Origin: Tomocerus qinae
Lineage: Eukaryota > Arthropoda > Collembola > Entomobryomorpha > Tomoceridae
Length of the DNA stretch: 64,000 nucleotides
NCBI GenBank assembly: GCA_020055645.1
Contig: CM034546.1
Location: 94,426,001 to 94,490,000, forward strand
Direction of reading: 5' to 3'
Position 1 is the stretch's first letter. The number at the start of each line of letters is the position of its first letter. Both the position numbers and the translations under genes were made by a program. The notes under the pieces are model-generated. The model was not told where the DNA came from. It searched no databases and saw only the letters and a list, made by a program, of their open reading frames with translations. Positions 1 through 13,837 of the stretch are shown here, one piece after another.

Positions 1-407
1 TATACTATAGTTCATAAATGGTACAAATTGAACGAGTGCATACTTTGTGCTATCATAGCCATAAGATATTTGTATTTATGTAGTTTAATAATGCAATGTA
101 AGCAATCAATCGATTCTTAGTCTTTGATTGTATTGAATCTGCAAAGAATTGGAAATCGATTTCACTTCCTTACTTACAGAGATAGTTAACGAGATAGCAG
201 ATTTATTGCAACCCCTTCAGGTATACCTACATACTTATCCTCTCGATAACTGATAATGTTAGCAAGTAACCTGTACTTCTCAGATTACGTATGTAAGTAT
301 AATATAATTGTGTTTTATTTTCAAGTAAGGTAACTGGACGAATCACTTTTTCCACATTGTTAGTTAAAAAAATTCACTGATTTAATCTTTAACAATTTTT
401 ATTGCAG
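1..407. other. Left-edge non-coding stretch
   Basis: AT-rich sequence with no open frame of note on either strand. It ends in a pyrimidine-rich tract and a good splice acceptor (ttttattgcag, AG at 406-407), so part of it may be an intron of a transcript whose next exon begins at 408. No repeat or RNA gene was recognised. Confidence 0.4.
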
Positions 408-684
408 ATGCTGAGAGAAATTTCCAAGTTGAAGAAGAGCACCAAAAATGTGACCACGTTTTTTAGATCAAGAATCAAAGCAACACGATTCGAAAAGAGT
501 TGAATAGATATCAGTCAGATATATTTTTTGGAATGCTGGATAGGAACAGTTCACTACGAATCAGTGTATCTCAGTTTAGAAGAAATGAATAGCAAAGAAG
601 TGTGGATAAAGTCGAGGAATCTTCTGTGCACCCAAACACCACAGATCAGTATGTACAATGAACACGATATTACGTACTGGACAG
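408..684 (+). other. Candidate exon of unknown transcript
   Basis: This stretch sits between a good acceptor (AG at 406-407 after a T-rich tract) and a consensus donor (ACAG|gtgagt at 685). The frame starting GAT at 407 reads about 60 codons with only one internal stop (DAERNFQVEEEHQKC..., stop, then ...KELNRYQSDIFFGMLDRN...). Another frame gives a short start (MNTILRTGQ) that runs in phase 0 into the donor, and a third gives MNSKEVWIKSRNLL... into the donor in phase 1. It could be a 5' UTR plus start exon, a non-coding RNA exon, or a decayed coding exon. No protein family is recognised. It rests on splice-site appearance only. Confidence 0.25.
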
Positions 685-818
685 GTGAGTAGATATTCAA
701 ACATTACAATTAAATGGTAAACAATTCAATGACGATTGTCTTGAGACACGACACTACGACGACGTTTGCGGGGTTGAATTGACGTTGAGCCGTTTTGTAG
801 CTATTCTACCTTCTGTGG

Positions 819-1027
819 TATGCTATTGCGTTCTGTAGCATGTGTAGGTTGATTTGGTTTAGCTTGAGTGTACAATAGTGGTCTGGTCTCATCTGTTGTG
901 GTAAAGTACGTAGTTGATTGTGTTGTACAGTAGTCTGTATGTATTGAAGTTGATGTTGATGCCTTCGTTCGTACAATTGCCATGCCGTTGCGGCTGCTAC
1001 GATTGTTGTCCACATCCACCCAATCAT
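819..1027 (-). other. Candidate first coding exon, membrane-anchored N-terminus
   Basis: On the minus strand an ATG at 1027 opens a frame beginning MIGWMWTTIVAAATAWQLYE, a plausible signal-anchor helix followed by basic residues and a Gln/His-rich stretch. The frame continues to a possible donor (CACAGAAG|gtagaat, near 820), so it could be a first exon of a gene running leftwards out of the window. It is locally richer in GC than the flanking DNA. No family is recognised. The overlapping frame on the same strand is also open over about 70 codons, which is a reason for caution. It may be chance. Confidence 0.2.
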
Positions 1028-4000
1028 CCCAGAGACCTACATTTTCACAATTGCATCCACCTCAGGGGGTTTCCCATACCGTGCTATGCTAAACAATATC
1101 TATATACCAAACTGCCAACTCAATACATAAATACAATTATAGGTGTAAACACAACTTACCTATTTACTATATCAAGTATTATTACCGAGCAGCTATCTAT
1201 TTATTATAATCCGTGTGCCTACTACTACGGCAGATAGGTACTCACATCACTTTAAAAATTCATAGATATAAAAAGAAAACTGAATTATCTATGCATTACA
1301 CTCTCATGTACACATAAAACTTGCATATTATAGCTTCACTTATCTGCAGATATCTTATAGATATTCGTGACTTTGTTGTATGTACACAGATACTACTTGC
1401 AGCAGTACAGTTACAGCTTGTGTTATGTTAGTTTCATCAGTTCGCACATGAATAGAATTTATCCACAGAAGATTTGCATTCTCAATTTGCAGGGAAGATA
1501 AATGTGTGTGGAGTATCTACCTATTCATACACATACCTATTATCACCGTGTTTATGACACTGTATACACAAATCTCCTATACCACACATCACATTACTAC
1601 GTCACTGAACTACTACAGGGATGTTCGGTTTGGTTACCTCTCTGCATGTTGTCTTTTCGCAAGTGTTTAATATCCACAGTATGAGCATCTCCTCTATATT
1701 AACATTAATCCATGGTATCTCCACAGTACAGACAGGCTTATTGTTTAAAAGCTGTTGTAATATTTGCTAGCTGCGGTTTTCACTGTTGTCCTAAGCTGCT
1801 ACAAATGGTAGAATTTAGATCGCACACATCACAGGCAGTTTGGTAAAATTCAAGAAGAACGGAGATCTGTTTAATTAGAAGTTATAATACTGAAATCAGA
1901 AATCCAGATTTTTTAATTAAATGCATTTAAGTAAATCAATTTGCGATGGATAGAGATAAGACGATTTCTTTTTGTTCACAGCATTTTTTCGATATGCCTA
2001 GGTCTAGGTACGCAATTGTAGTCCACAATTTACAAGTAAACTTTAATCATAATCTTGCAATCAAATTGTACAACAATGGTACATATTTTATGTCCCATTA
2101 TAAAGGTTTATATTAGCGCTAGGCTAAGTGGTAGGGAGGTATACTATTCTGGGTTTGGACTGAGAAAAACAAATAAATATCTAATAATCGAATCTGGTTT
2201 GGTTAGGTTATATAGTGTGTTTGTGCGAATACATATTTCGCATTTCAATTTTTCATAGCCACGACCCAGAATAACAAACAACTCATTGCACACTTCGTCT
2301 ATATAGGTGTACAGTGGTATGTATTTGTTTAGGAAAAGTTGATCAATTCAGAGATCATACCAGGTCACAATCACAGCAAAACAGGCGTGTTCATAAATGA
2401 TAAAATGATAACTGAGAAATCTACTGCTAGCCCTACAGTACAGTATTCTTATTTTAAAATGCCAATATTTTATTTTCAAACTAGTTACGTTGGGCATTGC
2501 TTTACATTCTTATGTATTTTCTAACAAAGCTTCCTTCATTTGAATAATAGGATATAATTTATTTTCATCTGTGTTCCAAAGGTCTTGCCTTAACTTTTAA
2601 CTTGAGAAGAACGCTTGTTGTGGTTTGGTTTGCTCTAGTAGTTGGGTCTGGTCACTTACATTTTACTTACTTTGCCTCTACCAATAATTTGAATCTCTTT
2701 GCATTCTTAATGTACGGACCACGTTATAATAAGGCAATTCATTTCACACAGTGTACACTCCAAATTTCTTTTGTGAATGGTCTGATACATGTGTTATTTA
2801 TGCACGGAGGTTTCGTTTCGTTTCCTTCGAATTTGCATTTATGTTACAGTTTTATCTCATTCTCAACTTGTACTGTAGAGTAAATTTTATAGAATGAATT
2901 AACACATTTCGTCGTGCAGACAGGATATTACTCTACATACCTTTGATTTGCTTAATCGTGGCAGTACTACTTAAACCACAAAAACGTTGCAGATTTCTAT
3001 ATCATGTTGCTTCTGTTGACTATAGGGCTAGGTATCTTGATTTTAGCACGTACTGTACACATGCAAAAAGATTGCGGTACATGCTGGATAGAGCAAACAG
3101 CTGTCGCTTGTATTGGTTGACAGAACAAGGTGCACGCATTACAAAAGCAGAATATGTAGGCTAACTCTATTGGGGATGACTTGCTGTCGGCTTGACTTGC
3201 GGTTCATTAATATATCCAAGTAGCATTTAGAATTACAGCTATTAACTTGCGTAGGTTCTTTACTTGTGATATTCCACAGACTACAGATGCATGCAATCTG
3301 CCTCTGCCGAACTGAGCTGTGACTATGATGTCAGTGTATGAGCACTAGGCACGATTTACAAAAGTGCATTACTGCAGCTTGCAAAAGAAATCCTGCATAA
3401 TCCCTGCTGATGTACGAGTATATTATCTTTACCTCCAATTTGTTAGTTAGGATAATTCTGTCAGAAATTATTTATCCTTGTAGTTATTTATTTTCTGACT
3501 GAAATCTATTGCTCATTCATGTGCAAATACAACAGACTAGCATGCTCATTAATTTGTGCATATTTAAATAGTTCAGTTGTCTCAGACCGGCCCCGACATT
3601 GTTATTGCTGTAAGGACTTGTTTTGATTTATAGTTTGTCTCCATCTCTATTCCTATAGGCAATGGGAACAGTTTACTCACTGATAGTTTATGTATTTATA
3701 GCAATTATTAATTATTCATCGTGCATGTACCTGTACAATTAAAGAAAGTAGATTGATCAGGTTATTAACTCTCGTTGCAAAATACTTTAGACCATCTTGT
3801 TTACTTTTTAAAGGGTTTGACCAGTTTAAAATTTATTATTTACGTTAGCCACTACTGTATTGCAAGGAACAATGAAACGAGATTGTTACATTTATGTGAC
3901 ACAGCTTCTGTATTCAAAGGTACACAAAGACTTCTACTATAGAAAGATGCACTTTTTTAAACTCTGTCATTTTGCCATGTGGCATCTTTACGCATTTGCA

Positions 4001-6828
4001 TGAAATGTGCAGAATATGAATATTATTTATTGACTCATCTTTATTGTTTGGAAATGTCACAATGTCAGTATTTTTGATCAAGAGTCATTGCACGTTGTAG
4101 TAGATTTTTAAGGCTACATCATTCGCAATTATTTTTTAATGCGTGGATCATTAATCCATTTATTGTTAGTTCGAAGTTTGAATTTTAAGGAAGAAGTAAA
4201 AGAATCGTGAAGTAGAAGTTGTTCAAGTTTGTTATGTTTGTTTATTTGTGTAAATTGGAGACAGGCAGTGACTTTTTATTTGTATTTCAGCTTTAATGAA
4301 TAAATACATGAATTTATCTTTTTATTCGAACCATCAAACATGATTTGCAGTTAAAATGGATTCGTCTAAAATAAATCATACAATGGAATCCTTCTAGTTA
4401 TCCTTTAATTAATGTCCTGGTTTTCGTGACTGCAAGAAAGTAAATATGTATCCAACTTTTTTAACATGATCAAAGGATTTAGTTATTCACTTGCCTTGCT
4501 TATTATACATACATAAACATTCAACCAATTTGGCTATAGCATCATTTTCTTGGAAAACGAAAGTTTACTACATACTATGTATAATATAAAATGTCTGGTT
4601 TTTATAGTCAATGGAGTAGATATAGGTAGATACACACACAATATAATCCTTCTGAAGAAAAACATTTATTGTGCATTGCAAGTCATTGCAAATCCAATTT
4701 GCTATAACTAAGAAGGATTTTCATCATTAAAAATGAAGAAGGATGTGCAAGCAATAAACTGAAAACGAGTTTTGCAATGCAATGATATCTGTAATATCTA
4801 CATAATGTACGAAGCAACAATGAAACCCATCAAATCGGCTAATGCATATCCACTTGCATGCATTATAATAATATTATTGCTTGCTAAAATGTTAACCGTT
4901 TGTATACAATCTGTCTATTGCTATATACCTATGTATCTTGTGTCTCTATTGCTTTAATTCATTGTCAGTGTACATTTATACGACTGTATAATATTGTGTG
5001 ATTGTGATGGCATGAAATGCAGACTCATTACCAAAAGGTACTGTGCCATTACATGCAAATCTAACGATTAGGAATTATACTCGTCAGGGAGGACAGGAGA
5101 TTTTATTAAACAACTCTATATTGCCCCATTGCGCAAAATGTCAAGCTGTACAATGTACTAAATTTCCTAATAATATTTTATGCTTTTTTATAACTCCCAG
5201 TCTCGACTTGTCATAAAGAGATATTGGAGCATTGGAGGTTGATCCGACATGACGTGACAACCCTAATACTTAACACTCATGTACATACACAGCTTACTGC
5301 ACCTAATAAATTAACCAATGGAAATACTAATAAATCTGCAATAAAACATGAATATTTGCTATTAAGTAAATGGTGAGTTTTGTACCATTAATCACCATTA
5401 TGCACAGTATTGTTTCTCCTGAAAGACTCTTTACGGTGTATTACGATATCTACGTTGCACACTACAGCCAATAGTATAATAGTGTATTAACACAGTGGAT
5501 ACTTGGTAAGTAGAAATTATTTATTACTTATTCTGTTCTATATAAAACAAATAATAATTAATTTTCTCTCGATCAGATAGAATGAAACTGCAACCTTGTG
5601 TATGCCTACCCTAATAATTGCCAGACAGTTTATTCTCTGTCGCCTACTGATCGACATTAAATGTATGTGCAATATAGAAAATAGTAATGCATCAATAAGG
5701 ACATGTACTGGGCGAAACTGCTTTGGTATTGAATCGAGGTGTGCAATATTGTGTTATATATTCGTGATATGCTCCAAATAAGTGCATTTGACCATTAGTC
5801 ATTAGTTACTAGGTGGATTCTTGGAATTAAATTGTGTCGAAACCATTTTTCGTTTCTAGTAATTACACCTAAAGAAATTGCTACATAAATGCATCGAGTA
5901 AAGAAATGCAGCAGTCAGCCAGCGGGCCACTGCATATTACATTAAAGATGCTTTGGCACCAGTAAATAAGATACAGAACACATCATTGCGTGTCTACATT
6001 GGAATTACTAATTCTAATCTCTATTCGTTTTGTTTTCTCAAGGGTGGTAGTTGTGCCTGATTTGATTAGTTGCATTGCCCTATGCTCTTTTCAGTGGCAG
6101 ATAAAACGAGACATGCTTTCATTCAAATTCAATACTTGTTTTGGAATTAATGGATGCTCAATGACATGCATGGTTATCATAACTAGTCTTAATGAGCCTG
6201 GTACACATAGATGGACGGTTGCTTTTGGATAACTTTGCAGAAGACAATACACAATTAGTTTGTTTGTAGCCTAGTTTGTAAAATCTAATTATTCATTCAT
6301 TGAACGTTACAACTTGCAATGATATTGAATAATTGAATGTCCTATAGGGAATACTACAAGCAAAGATAATTAGGTACTTTTAACATTATTTCTTATTCTC
6401 TAAATGTTCAACTTATGTGATTTATTACAAAATTAAGCGAAAAATAGACACAATATTAGCATTTTAATTTAAATCAATTCATCTAATCTCACAATCAGTC
6501 AATTTCATAAAGAATCTCGCTTTGACAACTCAACCATAATGGCTTTTCATTTGGATTCATATATTCCATTTAAAATGTGCAACAAAACATTTTCACAAAA
6601 ATTACATTCGTACTCAACAGTATTTCTAACTGTATTTTCGTACAATTGTCACAAATAGGCACCATGAAGATGCTTATCTACATTAGGTTTACAATAGGGA
6701 TTACAAAATTCGTTTGTTTTGAAGATCTTATTAGCTCTGGAGTATTTTTGTATAAAATGGATGATATAAAGTTTCTAAATATGTACCGTAATAGGTAATT
6801 GTATACAAAATCAAGTCTACTACTACCA
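1028..6828. other. Gene-poor intergenic stretch
   Basis: AT-rich DNA with scattered open frames of 60-100 codons that have no recognisable domains, no consistent splice sites and no codon bias. I see no tRNA-like cloverleaf, transposase remnant or long terminal repeat. The right end probably contains the 3' flank of the minus-strand serpin gene. Confidence 0.5.
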
Positions 6829-6834
6829 TTTAAT
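6829..6834 (-). promoter_or_regulatory. Possible poly(A) signal of the serpin gene
   Basis: The plus-strand TTTAAT at this site reads ATTAAA on the minus strand, about 120 nt downstream of the serpin stop codon. It is a common variant poly(A) signal in a sensible place. No AATAAA was seen on the minus strand between it and the stop codon. Confidence 0.35.
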
Positions 6835-6953
6835 ACTCAATGTTTTCAGTTACAATACTTTGCACTCTACGTGTAACTAGGTATACAATATTATAATGGT
6901 AAATGTTTGTGCAAGTGAGAAAATATGTTAAAAAATAAAATAAAAGTATATCT

Positions 6954-8914
6954 TTAGTGTTTTTCTGCTTTCGGAGTTCTGAATGCCCCCATAAATAAAA
7001 TGTGTTTCATTGCGTTGTCATAAATAAAGAATACAAATGGGTGGTTACAGACAAATCTTGTCTGATCCAATGGACGTCCGCTTCGAGTGTCGATAAGAAC
7101 TGTAGCAGCAGATGCAGTCGAACCTTCTTCGTTAACTTCCAAATTAGATTGATGTAAAGCAGTACCCATCGAAAGATTTGGCTTTTCCGAAAAGTCTGAT
7201 AAGTTTGCTTTAGCTTCATCGAATAGATCCACAACTCCAATAGTTTGCAAAGTCTGTTGACATTTAAGCAAGGAGATTAAATTTTAAAATCTAATTTTCA
7301 ATGATTGCAGTTCTGAGTATCGTTCTATTAATGTATTTACCTTAGATAGATCGAAATTTTGCTTGATTTTAAATCGAGGTAGGAAAACTTCAATACTGTC
7401 TTCATACATTTCATCCATGGCTTGTCTTAGAGTAGTTGAATTCAATCTAGCAAGAGTATCTTGCAACGCATCCGGAGTAAAGGGAGGAAGAAGAATAAAC
7501 ATCGAAACGGATTCTCCTTGATAGGGTAACTCAATTATGTAAGAGCGAAGTGCTTCCGATACTCCTGAAATTCAATTTTAAGTAAAATTAAATTATCTTG
7601 ATGTCGATGATAAATAATATCTAAGCACAAAATAAATCCATTACACTATAACAACGTAGATTTGAAGCTTACTCAAAGATCAGGTTTAATTTATTACCGT
7701 GTCTAAAAGCTCCTTTTTGATACATCATCATTGTATGTGTAACTTCTTTTGGAGAGATGTAGAACAAAGACAACTTTGTGTTGGACTTTTTGAAGTAATG
7801 CTCCCAACTTCCCTTAAAGTATGCGCTATTGGCCTGCAAAAAATTATATTAAACTTAGAGATGTGTATAAAAATGCTAGGATTAGTTATCCTAAATTCGA
7901 ATTAAACATAATGGCAGGATTGTTGTTATAAATGGAGAGAAATGTTTTCTCCTAATTATGGAGTATTCGTCAGGGCTATTTTTTGAAATCATGATTTGAC
8001 AAATAATTTTTACCACAACTTTACAAAGATTCGTATAAGATTATAAATTCCGATTTCTCACCAATGCCAATCTGGTTTCGGATGTGACGACACCATGTGG
8101 CACCAAGTCTTTGATTTTTCCACTAGTACTTGTCTCAACCCAATTATTTATTTGCTCTCGAGATTCTTCAGGCTTATTTGGAAAATCTAGCAATTCGATC
8201 TCTTTGCTAAATATTTCTTGAACACAAGCTCGTACAGGCTCCTTTTCACTAAAGAAAATTCTGTTGGCAATTTTCAGATCATAGGCTGTCGTATTGGAAG
8301 CTCTGGTTTCCTAAAGAAATTCACAACTGTCTTAAAAAACGATTCTTACAATATTTTTTTAAATTTTCTATTACGCAATTATATAGATTTATTTCCATTT
8401 AGTATCACTTACTCTGTAGTAGTTCTCCATTTTGTAAATTTTAATTTGCTCTTCTTTTGAAGTATCACTAAGATGAAGCACTGTTTTCAGTTGCTTTTCA
8501 GTCTCTCCAGAAGATCCAAAATATGCCATCATTAATGCTTGGTGAATGCTATATGGTGAGAAAAATAGGTTGGACTTGTCTTCCTAAAAACATAAAAAGC
8601 ATATCATGAAAAATTATTCAGAATTAAAAATTTAGGTGATTGATCATGATCATTGAAAAATGCATGTTGTGGTTAAATTAATTAAATACCTTTCTGTATA
8701 ATTTGTGGAACATTTCCAATGAAAATTCTAGTTGTCTGTCATAAAATGCTGCTTGGAAATTGGAAGACTCCTCAATGATAGGAGAATTTGTTGTCGTGCT
8801 GAGTTCTTCTGCAGAATCTCCAGTTGAAGAGGAACTGAAACATTGCGCTGATGTCATAGCCATTTGATTGCCTAATGTCAATAAGACAACTAGACATAAT
8901 TTTCTGACTGCCAT
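6954..8914 (-). CDS. Secreted serine protease inhibitor (serpin)
   Basis: Six coding exons (minus strand, in order): 8914-8690, 8583-8413, 8310-8062, 7833-7698, 7564-7341, 7253-6954. All junctions are GT-AG and in phase, giving 434 residues. The start is ATG at 8914, which opens a signal peptide (MAVRKLCLVVLLTLGNQ). Serpin landmarks follow in order: FFSPYSIHQALMMAYFGSSG (82-101), NWVETSTSGKIKDLV, NSAYFKGSWEHYF, the s3C/s4C region, and a reactive-centre hinge EEGSTASAAT (377-386) with small residues at P12-P9, as in inhibitory serpins. It is followed by VLIDTRSGRP and HPFVFFI. The Arg at 392 (P2 by strict count, a likely P1 with a one-residue shift) suggests inhibition of trypsin-like proteases. 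The N-terminal extension after the signal peptide (about residues 26-60) is Ser/Thr-rich. Several N-glycosylation sequons are present (for example NTT, NST, NLS). It probably acts in haemolymph or another extracellular space. The target protease is unknown. Confidence 0.95.
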
Positions 8915-8973
8915 TTCGGCGAAAGGATTTATCACTGATATTCTTATTCTTTATTAATCTTCGCTGAAAGTAC
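8915..8973 (-). other. 5' UTR segment of the serpin gene with upstream acceptor
   Basis: A minus-strand splice acceptor (tttccag, exon from 8973) lies 59 nt upstream of the serpin ATG, so a non-coding first exon probably lies further upstream (above 8,974). The frame stays open above the ATG but starts only with GTG, so the ATG at 8914 is preferred. Confidence 0.45.
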
Positions 8974-11900
8974 CTGGAAAAGCAAAAGAAAAGTAATTAA
9001 GTTCCAATTAAAATGTGGCATCAGTTAAAAGATACTCAAGCACAATTATATCTCGTAATTCATATTAGAGACATACTTAACCATTAAATATTTCTTAATA
9101 GTTTTGGGTCCATGTAAACATAGCACTAAATAAAGCATCAAATAACCGTTATATAGCGTGACAGTGACAGTATAGCTTTATTGGTCTCTTTTTCTTTTAC
9201 TACATTACGAAACGGCCATACAGGTCAGGAATGCTATGGGAAATCCCCAACAATATAATGTTTATGCATGACATGTACTATCCCAAACGAATGAACACAA
9301 CACACCATGTGTTGCTAAATCTAAATAGAGTCAACCGGATGTGAATGTTTATGGGCTATTGTTTGACTTCACTTCACTAGTACGCTAACTGCATTAATCT
9401 TATTGCTCAGTATGCCATTTCGGGATTTTCATATATAATGATGGATGCGGATATAAAAGATGCAAATCTTTTATCTTTATTTTGAATATAATGGTCCACC
9501 CAACACAATACTATAAGGCATATCTGGAATATATCTATCAGACAGCGTGCATACAGATTTCGCCAGCCTGCAGTATACATTTATGTATGTAAACTGTACT
9601 GCAGTTTTAACGTTGGAGTAAACTAATATATTACTTGACTCTTTATATTCCTATGTATATGTGTATAGCTCTGTTAGTAACGTTTGCAAGACTCTGACTC
9701 AACTGGCTATTGTTTGCTTGGCGTGGAATAAACATTAGTGTTAGTGCAAACTTTCTCTTGCAAGAAGAGCTTGACTCGCCCATTCAGTAATTTCGTTTAA
9801 GGTGAACCTAGTGTAAACTTTTATAAATATAGGAGCATCGTTCGTTTCTGTAGTAGGCAGCAGATATGCGAGAAATCCATTAGACATGTGCCAAAGCTGC
9901 TTTGAGATACTATTTTGTAATTTGCACATTCTAGACATACGAGTTCGTATGATACGTCTGAGTAAATCTTTGTACATTTGTATATTCAAAATTACATTTT
10001 ATACCTAGTACGTACATTTAGGGCATTTATTGGATAATATCATATATTTATATAATATGAGGGATAAACACTACTTCTATCCACATCAATGCCTATAGAT
10101 GACTTCAATAATAGTATTTATAATGCTTGTCTGTACTAAGTGATTTTTGTCTAACCATTTCATATATGATGGTCGCACCAGTGATGCTTGGATTCATATT
10201 TAGATAGCCTCGGTCATTGCTCGTTTAGTTTGCATCTCCACTTGCACAAAAATGCTAAATTAATATGCAAGTATGCATCATTTAATGAAAAGATATAACA
10301 TGCCAAATACCATTGGAAATTCCCTGGCCTATGAGAAACCTATGATTTCATTACCTTGTCTTGACTTTTGGAGGTGTACTTCTGTCAATATTTGTTTTGT
10401 ATACAAACAGGCTTATACTATTTTAATGTATGCAATGCCCATCCCTTTTCTATCCATATTTTGACGAGACCCTTGTCAAAAGAGTTCAGTCTAAATTGGC
10501 TGTTGTGGTGATGGTGACTTAAATACCTGAATAGCTTATTATGATGAATGAAACGGATGACAAATATAGATGGGAAAAGGCTTTTAAGTTTCAAAACTAT
10601 TTCATTAGAAGTGTTTAACTGGAAGTCATCGCTAACACATTAACACCTACAGAATAGGAACTATGTTTTTTAGTGCAAAGTTATTGTATTGTATATATCG
10701 TGTGAATAATACATAGGTATTCATTTTTCAATCTTAAATATACCACTGGTTATTTATGGACTAAAAATTGTATTGCATTAATAAAATGTAAATGTACATT
10801 TCGAACACAATAGTTACAATCTTTTCATTCTGTTGTCTGTAGATAATTGTTTAACAATGTCCATATTAGCACAGGATGCATATTCTGAGTACCTAATTGA
10901 ATTTAGGTTGATTAGCATAGATTACATAGCAATAGAAATTAGGTAGCGTAATTTTATGATGCACTTACGCAACTAAATAAGTGTATTTGATAAGTACTTA
11001 ATTCATGCAGTTTGCGAAAGCTTCTGTGTATGCAAAATCTAATCTTCGTTCTGATCTGCATCGAGATGGAAAGTTTTAGATAGAAATAAACAATCAATTT
11101 AGAGCAGAGCGGGGAAGATAATAAATAAATGCGTTTATGAATGTTGGTTTTTACTGATGAAAAAATGAGACTGTCGTATTTCTAAGCTAAAGTTTTCGCA
11201 ATCACTAATGAACAAAAGCTAACACTTGTAATTGTAAACTACGGATGCTCAACTAATCAGTGGACTAAATATTCTAATGATACAGGGACATTTCCTTTGT
11301 ATTAATATTTAGACATTTCACTTTTGTATGCATTCATCTGAATCTAGGTAATTTACATCAACCTGCGACCTAAATCCCAATTTTAACAACAGTGTCTTCA
11401 AATGTTTCTTATTTGGAGATTAAGCTCCTGGTTTTAACATTATGTCTGCATAAATAAGATGGAAGTTAGATACTCATAACCGAACGAAGAAACAAAACTA
11501 CTCTAGTTATGCAGTTGCGTCAGATATTTTGTTGCTTTACAAATAGGTAACAAGGGTGTTACTTGACATGTATCTTAACATGTACAAATCCTGATCTCAA
11601 GGCTAGAGTTATCTTAGAAGAAGAAATTTGGGAAATCGACTCATAAAATGACAAAGGACAGAGAAATCAGAACCATACCCAAATATTTAAATTCTAAGCA
11701 GCCAGTCAAGAACGTTCTTTCGAGGACGTACTCACACTTACGTGTAAAACCTCACAGTATATAAGGGTACATTAGATTTCTTCTCATAACCCGAAGGTTT
11801 AAGAAATCTTTACCCTTGTATCCTTTTTTGGCTGTAGAAAAAATTGTTGCTATCTCATAGATTCTCATTTGACTGTTCGCATATAGAAAATACAAATTGC

Positions 11901-13837
11901 CTCCAGCATGAGTAGACCTTTCGTTAGAACAGACTTTTTTTAAATCTCGGAATGATAATAACATGGAGTACATCATTTGTAATATGGTAATTTTGTACTA
12001 TATATGTCAAAGTTACTAATTTGAAATATTTCACAACTCGAAATACTGAATTGATACTTATCACTACAACCATATAGTAGATATATAATTTAGTGGGTGT
12101 ATGGGATAGTTATATAAGATTCTCATCTCAATGATTTAAGCGTAAATGAATGTGAAGAAGTTAATGCTGTGAATTTGTGTAGGTTTAAAAAAAATTATAC
12201 TTACAGTTTACCGGGATTTTCAGTTTTCCACGCTGTCGACTGTCGTTTGATGAAACACCGGCGTTAATTCACATAAGTAAGAGTTGTATTTAATGTGGTA
12301 GAGAATATTATGGATTGAATGACACCCCCTAACTTATCCACTTGTACAGAGCATCTTTAAAATGCTAAAATGTTAAAGATGTTTAAAAAAGATGTAATTT
12401 TCCAATAGAAATTCTCAAGAGATGCGAAGAGAGAAGAAACAGAAGTGTATAATGAATGAAACGAATCTCGTGGTATGAATTGAATGTATAATGCTAGATC
12501 TACGTTCACAGAATTACGAATGTATATTGTAGAGAGTAGAGAACGTACACGCAGGTATAAATGATTGTACAGGTAGTAATAGTAGGCGTAGGTAGTGATT
12601 GTTAGCCCAGAGGTAGACAGGTAGTTATGGAGAGCTTCATTGAAAAACAGATTGGTTATATACAGAGTAGAGAAATGGAATAGTGCTATACACGCCAGAG
12701 TTATGGGGGATACATTCACATGTACATATGTATGAGTAACCAAACCAAATCTGCTAGCTCAACAATGAATTCAAAAAGGATGTGATGGAGTGCAGACTTG
12801 TGTAAAGTGGAAATCACAAACGATGGGGTATAAAACATGCAACAATGAAGAATTTACACTGTGTTGGTGTCTAATGCATTCTAAGTATAAGAATCGCCGT
12901 AGTGTTTTGGCTCTACATCCAAACAACAATGAATTGTAATACTGTGCAAGGGATACAAATTAAGCTGACGTCTAAACCGATAGTAAAGCTATGCTACAAT
13001 GTAATGCTTACAAGCTTGTATTTTTCTATTTAACCGTAGTTTCTTAATGCAGTAATAATTTACAGTGTGAAATAGCACTGTAAGGTACGGCAATGAAAAC
13101 GAAAGGTGTAGCTGATTTGTAAACATTAAGAATGAATGTATGTAATGTGGAAAATCTGAAGGTAGCTGCACGAACAGCTAAGTTTATGAATACTTGGAGT
13201 TCAGAGTCACTTATTGCGTTTGAGGAGTCGATGACGTAATAAAGGATATAGAGATGGGATTTTCCTTGAAGGGGAAATGCAATCTTGTCAAGTTGTTGAG
13301 GTGAGTTAATAACACTGATGTTGAATTTTGGGAGGTTGTTGCTTACCAGACATCTTAATCAGAGCGAATCCCTCGAAAGAAGAGTTTATCATTGTTTGTG
13401 GAAATACATGGGGAATTTCTCTAAGGACTCTAAGGACAACTTAATGTTACAATGCTACCTACAATGCGTTTGTTTACAATTTCATCATATAGATTTCTAT
13501 ATGATATGGTTGAGGACTTTATATACCAATTGCTATGCAGGTATACGAACCATTGAAGATGCCATTAATGCTATGGTATGATAACAGTTTGGCAAATATT
13601 TATTTAATGTATGGTACAAAAACATGATATGCTTCAGATTCAAAAGCTGCTGTAGGTTTTTGTTCTTGATTGGGAGACTTATCAAAATACAATTTAAATT
13701 GGCCAAATATTCACCTGCATACTAACTGGTATATTATAATATTAATTACCTTACTTTAAATTTTGAGCGTTAGAATGGATATAACCAATTTCGAAATTAT
13801 TTTGAAAAACTGCTGAGACTTGGTAAAAATACAGTGC
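8974..13837. other. Gene-poor stretch upstream of the serpin
   Basis: It presumably holds the serpin promoter and a non-coding first exon, but I cannot place either. Open frames here are short, or lie antisense to a G-rich, C-poor stretch (12,357-12,743), and have no recognisable domain. No mobile-element protein or RNA gene was recognised. Confidence 0.4.

Noticed and set aside
914..1237. 107-codon open frame on the plus strand
   Set aside because: Cys/Tyr/Ile-rich without domain or start context, and antisense to a better candidate exon.
12357..12743. 128-codon open frame on the minus strand
   Set aside because: Tyr/Leu/Ser-rich with no recognisable motif, and it has the same compositional explanation. 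No splice or start context supports it.
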